NCBI RefSeq assembly: GCF_013623905.1 | Contig: NZ_JABKDD010000002.1 | Location: forward strand, 1 to 64,000 | Direction: 5' to 3' | DNA length: 64,000 nt | DNA from: Brevibacterium sediminis | Lineage (GTDB): Bacteria > Actinomycetota > Actinomycetes > Actinomycetales > Brevibacteriaceae | Shown: positions 60,597 through 64,000 of the stretch, piece after piece | Numbering within the stretch: the stretch's first letter is position 1 | Layout: every line of letters starts with the position of its first letter | Program-made: the position numbers and the translations under genes | Notes under the pieces: generated by a model | What the model saw: the letters and a program-made list of their open reading frames with translations, nothing else | The model's database searches: none | What the model was told of the DNA's origin: nothing

Positions 60597-61517
60597 TCAG
60601 TGCCACTGACCGCGGGCCTCGAGCACCGCCTTCTGGATCCGATCGCGGACGGCCGCTGCCTGTGGGGTCGGGGTCTGGCCATAAGCGTCTTCGACCTGTT
60701 CGAAGACGTCTTCCATGCCTGCGGGATCGATATCGACCGGCAGGTCCTCGATGGCGGCGAAGGCCGGTCCGATATGGTCCATGAAACCCCGGATCCCGGC
60801 CTCTCCCCCGCCGAAGTGCATGCCTTCGAACTGGCCGATGGCCGACCAGCGCAGACCCAGCGAATTCTTCATCACCGTGTCGAGCCCCTCGGCAGTGACG
60901 ACGCCGTTCTGCACGAGCGAGATCGCCTCTTTCATCAGCGCGTTCTGCAGCCTGTTGCCGACGAATCCGCGGATCTCGCGCCCCAGCACCACCGGTTCGC
61001 GCCCGCAGCTGCGGTAGAACTCGACCGCGGCCTCCACGGTCTCCTGGGAGGTCTGCGGCGACGGCACGACCTCGACGAGAGGCATGAGGTGCGGTGGATT
61101 GAACGGATGGCCGACGATGACGCGGGAGGCCGCGGACTCGGGCAGTGCGGCCGCGATCGTTGAGGCCGGGATCGTCGACGACGATGTGGCGAACACGGCC
61201 CCGGCCGGAGCCGCCTCGGCGATCTGAGCGAACAGCACGGGCTTCGATTCCGGATCCTCGGGACCGGATTCCTGGACGAAGACGACACCTGCCACCGCGG
61301 CCTCGACGGATTCGGCGAGTTCCACGGTGCCGACTTCAGAGGCCAACTCATCTTCGGCGGAGGCATCAGCGGTGACGTCGGCCTGTAAGCCGGCGACCAC
61401 CTCGGCGAGGTCGGGACGCGGGTCGAAGACCCGCACCGTGTACCCGCTGCGGGCGAAGAGGAAGGCGAACGATCGGCCGATGGTTCCGGCGCCGATGACG
61501 GCGACTGTTGAGCTCAT
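60597..61517 (-). CDS. 3-hydroxyacyl-CoA dehydrogenase family protein
   Basis: The 306-residue protein has an N-terminal NAD-binding motif VAVIGAGTIGRSFAFLFARSG and the catalytic region VIVGHPFNPPHLMPLVEVV of the 3HCDH family. The shorter length and the lack of a second C-terminal repeat suit the lambda-crystallin/L-gulonate or carnitine dehydrogenase subgroup as much as a fatty-acid enzyme. The ATG lies exactly 6 nt after TAGCCT. Substrate not determined. Confidence 0.85.
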   Translation of the reverse strand: MSSTVAVIGAGTIGRSFAFLFARSGYTVRVFDPRPDLAEVVAGLQADVTADASAEDELASEVGTVELAESVEAAVAGVVFVQESGPEDPESKPVLFAQIAEAAPAGAVFATSSSTIPASTIAAALPESAASRVIVGHPFNPPHLMPLVEVVPSPQTSQETVEAAVEFYRSCGREPVVLGREIRGFVGNRLQNALMKEAISLVQNGVVTAEGLDTVMKNSLGLRWSAIGQFEGMHFGGGEAGIRGFMDHIGPAFAAIEDLPVDIDPAGMEDVFEQVEDAYGQTPTPQAAAVRDRIQKAVLEARGQWH

Positions 61518-61681
61518 GCGACCAGGCTATACCCGCCCCACCTGCTCGAGCGGCGGAGTTCACTGGGGCGTGCGAGGGCATTCACCCAAGCGTGCGGCGG
61601 CAGACACCGGCCCGTTCGCCGTAGTCGAATCGTTGCCGTGTGCCTCCCGCCGAGGTCGCGTCCTGGTGGCACAATGTCACC

Positions 61682-62545
61682 ATGAGCGCGAACCCAGAAC
61701 TGAGAACAGTGGACTCGGAGATCATCGCCCTGGCGGAGGACGAATACGCCGCCGCGGCCGAGACCGCACGCATCGAGGTGCGCGAGATCCACACCGCCGA
61801 CGAGGCGGCCAAGGCCTCACTGCTGCTCGACGAAGTCTGGAACGTTGACGAGACCGGCACGAACGTGTTCGAACCCAGCCTCATCATCGCCTTCGCCCAC
61901 GCCGGCAACTATGTCTCCGCTGCGTACAGCGTCGACGAACCCGACGAGATGATCGGTGTGACCATCGGCTTCTTCGGCCAGCCTCTGGGTTCGGTCATGC
62001 ATTCGCATATCGCCGGAGTCCGCCATCAGATCATCGGCCGCGGGGCCGGATCCGCGATGAAGCTGCACCAGCGTCTGTGGTGCCTCAACCTCGGCATCAC
62101 CGAGATGACCTGGACTTTCGACCCGCTCATCGCCCGCAATGCGTACTTCAACTTCCAGCGTCTGGGCGTCGGCATGGTCGAATACCTCGAGGACTTCTAC
62201 GGGCAGATGCGCGATGGGGTGAACTCCGGCCAGGCCAGCGACCGGATGATGGTGTCCTGGCCGCTCGACCGTCCGGCACGCGCCTCGGTCGTCGATCCCG
62301 GATCGGCGTTCCCCTGCCTGCGCGCCGATGACGACGGGGAGCCGCTGCTGAGCGAGGTTCCGAAGGAGACCGAGTTCGTCTCGCTGGATTTCCCCTCCGA
62401 CATCGAGGACCTGCGCGGACAGGATGCCGATCTCGCCAGCCGCTGGCGACTGGCGCTGCGCACGGCGCTGACCGGGCTCGTCGGCGACGGCTGGGTCGTC
62501 GACACCTGCCTCAAGGGCGGCACCTACCTCCTCCACCACCCCTGA
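61682..62545 (+). CDS. GNAT superfamily acetyltransferase-like protein
   Basis: The 287-residue protein resembles the predicted GNAT proteins with VTIGFFGQPLGSVMHSHIAGV and RHQIIGRGAGSAMKLHQRLW (the acetyl-CoA loop, about residues 100-140), followed by EMTWTFDPLIARNAYFNF. A C-terminal extension of about 110 residues follows. The ATG giving MSANPELRT is chosen; CACAAT lies 6 nt upstream as a weak -10 box. Substrate unknown. Confidence 0.8.
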   Translation: MSANPELRTVDSEIIALAEDEYAAAAETARIEVREIHTADEAAKASLLLDEVWNVDETGTNVFEPSLIIAFAHAGNYVSAAYSVDEPDEMIGVTIGFFGQPLGSVMHSHIAGVRHQIIGRGAGSAMKLHQRLWCLNLGITEMTWTFDPLIARNAYFNFQRLGVGMVEYLEDFYGQMRDGVNSGQASDRMMVSWPLDRPARASVVDPGSAFPCLRADDDGEPLLSEVPKETEFVSLDFPSDIEDLRGQDADLASRWRLALRTALTGLVGDGWVVDTCLKGGTYLLHHP

Positions 62546-62674
62546 GCGTTCACCTTCGCTGCCCGTTCGCCCGGCGCGGCGAGCCTGCTCGCACTGCCGG
62601 CAGCTGTCCCGTTCACCTCGGCGTCACCTGATACGTGTTCACTGAGGTGTTCACCTGAGCGAAGCGGAGGACCG

Positions 62675-64000
62675 ATGAACAGTGATACGGCGGCCACACA
62701 GCCGCCTGGTCCGGCACCCCTCGCCGAGGTGGCCGGATCGTTCCTGCGCCTCGGCCTGACGTCGTTCGGCGGTCCCGTCGCCCACCTCGGGTACTTCCGC
62801 GAGACCTTCGTCAGCCGCCGTTCTTGGCTGGACGACCGTGAGTACGCCGACCTCGTGGCCCTGTGCCAGATGCTGCCCGGCCCTGCGTCGAGCCAGGTCG
62901 GCATGGGACTCGGGCTGCGCCGTGCGGGCCTGCCCGGGCTCGCGGCCGCGTGGGTGAGCTTCACTCTGCCGTCGGCGATTCTGCTCACCCTCTTCGCGTT
63001 GGGGCTCTCGGCCTTCGGTGACCTCGGGGATGCCGGGTGGCTGCTCGGGCTCAAGGCCGCCGCGGTGGCCGTCGTCGCCGGTGCCGTGCAGTCGATGGCG
63101 AAAACTCTGACCCCGGATGCTCGTCGTGCGAGCATCGCCGCTGCCGCCCTCACCCTCATGCTCGTCATCCCGGATTCGATGGTGCCGACGGCGCTCATCC
63201 AGATCGCCGCGATCGTCCTCGGCGGAGTTCTCGGCCTCGTCTGGCTGAAACGGCCCGACGAAAGTGGGAAAGAGAAATCCTCCCCCGCGGAGGCGGCCTC
63301 TCCCGAATCTGCGACCGCTCCCAGTTCCGCCTCCGGATCAGCAGCTGCCGCGGTCGGCTCGCACACTCCCGAGAGCCGCATCGGCTCCCGCGGTGCCAGA
63401 CGGTTGGGCATCGCCTCCCTCATCGCCTTCGCCGCTCTGCTCCTCGGACTGCCCGCGCTCGCCGCGGCGACCGGGGATACGACCATTCGCCTTATCGACA
63501 TCTTCTATCGAGCAGGGGCCCTGGTCTTCGGCGGCGGTCATGTCGTCCTGCCCCTGCTCGAGGCCGAACTCGTGCCCACCGGTCTGGTCAGCCACGACAC
63601 ATTCCTCGCCGGCTACGGTGCAGCACAGGCCGTTCCCGGTCCGCTGTTCACCTTCGCGGCGTTCCTCGGAGCGTCGATGACGACGGGACCGAGCGGCATC
63701 CTCGGTGCCGGTATCGCCCTGTTGGCGATCTTCCTTCCGGCGGGTCTGCTGGTCGTCGGGATCCTGCCGTTCTGGGAACGGCTGCGTGCCTGGGAACCGG
63801 CGACGGCGGCACTGACCGGAGTCAATGCCGCCGTCGTGGGGCTGCTGGGGGCCGCGCTCTACGATCCAGTGTTCGTCGAGGGGATCACCTCGCCTGCGAC
63901 CCTGGCGCTGGCCGTCGCCGCCTTCGTCGCCGGGACCATGTGGAAGGTCCCGGCGTGGACGACGGTGATCGGCGCCGGGGTGCTCGGCTGGCTGCTGCTG
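62675..64000 (+). CDS. chrA: chromate transporter, cut by window edge
   Basis: The frame runs off the right edge after 442 codons. It has two CHR repeats: the first with FLRLGLTSFGGPVAHLGYF and ALCQMLPGPASSQVGMGLG, the second with GGGHVVLPLLEAELVPTGLV and GYGAAQAVPGPLFTFAAFLG. About ten membrane helices are visible. ChrA exports chromate, possibly in exchange for sulfate uptake. The linker between the halves contains PAEAASPES from a GAGGCGGCC sequence. A GCGGAGG ribosome-binding site precedes the ATG. Confidence 0.9.
   Translation, partial: MNSDTAATQPPGPAPLAEVAGSFLRLGLTSFGGPVAHLGYFRETFVSRRSWLDDREYADLVALCQMLPGPASSQVGMGLGLRRAGLPGLAAAWVSFTLPSAILLTLFALGLSAFGDLGDAGWLLGLKAAAVAVVAGAVQSMAKTLTPDARRASIAAAALTLMLVIPDSMVPTALIQIAAIVLGGVLGLVWLKRPDESGKEKSSPAEAASPESATAPSSASGSAAAAVGSHTPESRIGSRGARRLGIASLIAFAALLLGLPALAAATGDTTIRLIDIFYRAGALVFGGGHVVLPLLEAELVPTGLVSHDTFLAGYGAAQAVPGPLFTFAAFLGASMTTGPSGILGAGIALLAIFLPAGLLVVGILPFWERLRAWEPATAALTGVNAAVVGLLGAALYDPVFVEGITSPATLALAVAAFVAGTMWKVPAWTTVIGAGVLGWLLL

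Noticed and set aside
1..64000. tRNA, rRNA, CRISPR arrays, phage integrase or attachment sites
   Set aside because: I saw no cloverleaf-like gene, regularly spaced repeats with spacers, or integrase gene with flanking repeats.

Overview
The window is high-GC actinobacterial chromosome, most likely Brevibacterium. The evidence is an aromatic-carotenoid cluster with a split lycopene cyclase (crtYc/crtYd), crtU and a cytochrome P450, together with many four-base ATGA/GTGA gene overlaps and start codons placed directly behind TANNNT -10 boxes (leaderless mRNAs). I see no rRNA, tRNA, CRISPR array, phage module or intact insertion sequence. Most of it reads as ordinary chromosome of small operons, each with its own regulator.

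Layout. 1-6.2 kb: XdhC-type protein, DUF3224 protein, cardiolipin synthase-like enzyme, a 47-residue membrane protein, then ku, a ChaB-like protein and a stress-type SDR. 6.3-14.3 kb: carotenoid cluster. A MarR-type regulator is divergent from crtE-P450-crtYc-crtYd-crtU, and crtB-crtI runs in from the other side so the two arms converge. Together they encode GGPP, phytoene, lycopene, beta-carotene and isorenieratene synthesis plus a probable ring hydroxylation. 14.3-16.2 kb: a scar with a 5'-truncated aldehyde dehydrogenase, an orphan gene start and two small ORFs. 16.3-19.1 kb: MFS transporter and molybdenum-cofactor genes (fdhD, mogA-like).

19.4-31.2 kb: DoxX protein, MarR regulator, a flavin monooxygenase/reductase pair, TetR/DUF1453 pair, ChaA-type antiporter, two PaaI thioesterases facing an acyl-CoA synthetase, a secreted HNH/excalibur lipoprotein, and an NAD(P)H oxidoreductase divergent from an AraC regulator. 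32-43.7 kb: acyl-CoA genes (enoyl-CoA hydratase, thioesterase) with LysR and a TauE exporter, EamA exporter plus NAD(P)-binding protein, an MFS/GntR operon, aldo-keto reductase, DHA2-type MFS transporter and TetR/DoxX pair.

43.7-52.1 kb: SRPBCC/ArsR pair with start codons only 16 bp apart, MFS transporter, HhH-like protein, a transposase-like protein that seems to have lost two of three catalytic acidic residues and is divergent from a WYL regulator, NUDIX and tag genes, and L-aspartate dehydrogenase. 52.2-64 kb: BCCT transporter, short-chain fatty-acid transporter, succinate-semialdehyde-type dehydrogenase, orphan aztD zinc chaperone, SnoaL-like and DUF981 proteins, 3-hydroxyacyl-CoA dehydrogenase, GNAT protein and a chromate transporter running off the right edge.

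Most interesting signals: the degenerate transposase/WYL pair; a 15-bp sequence repeated exactly at five sites, in transporter linkers and intergenic DNA; operator-like palindromes over the crtB, MFS-gntR and TetR/DoxX promoters; and a uniform leaderless promoter grammar at twelve or more genes.
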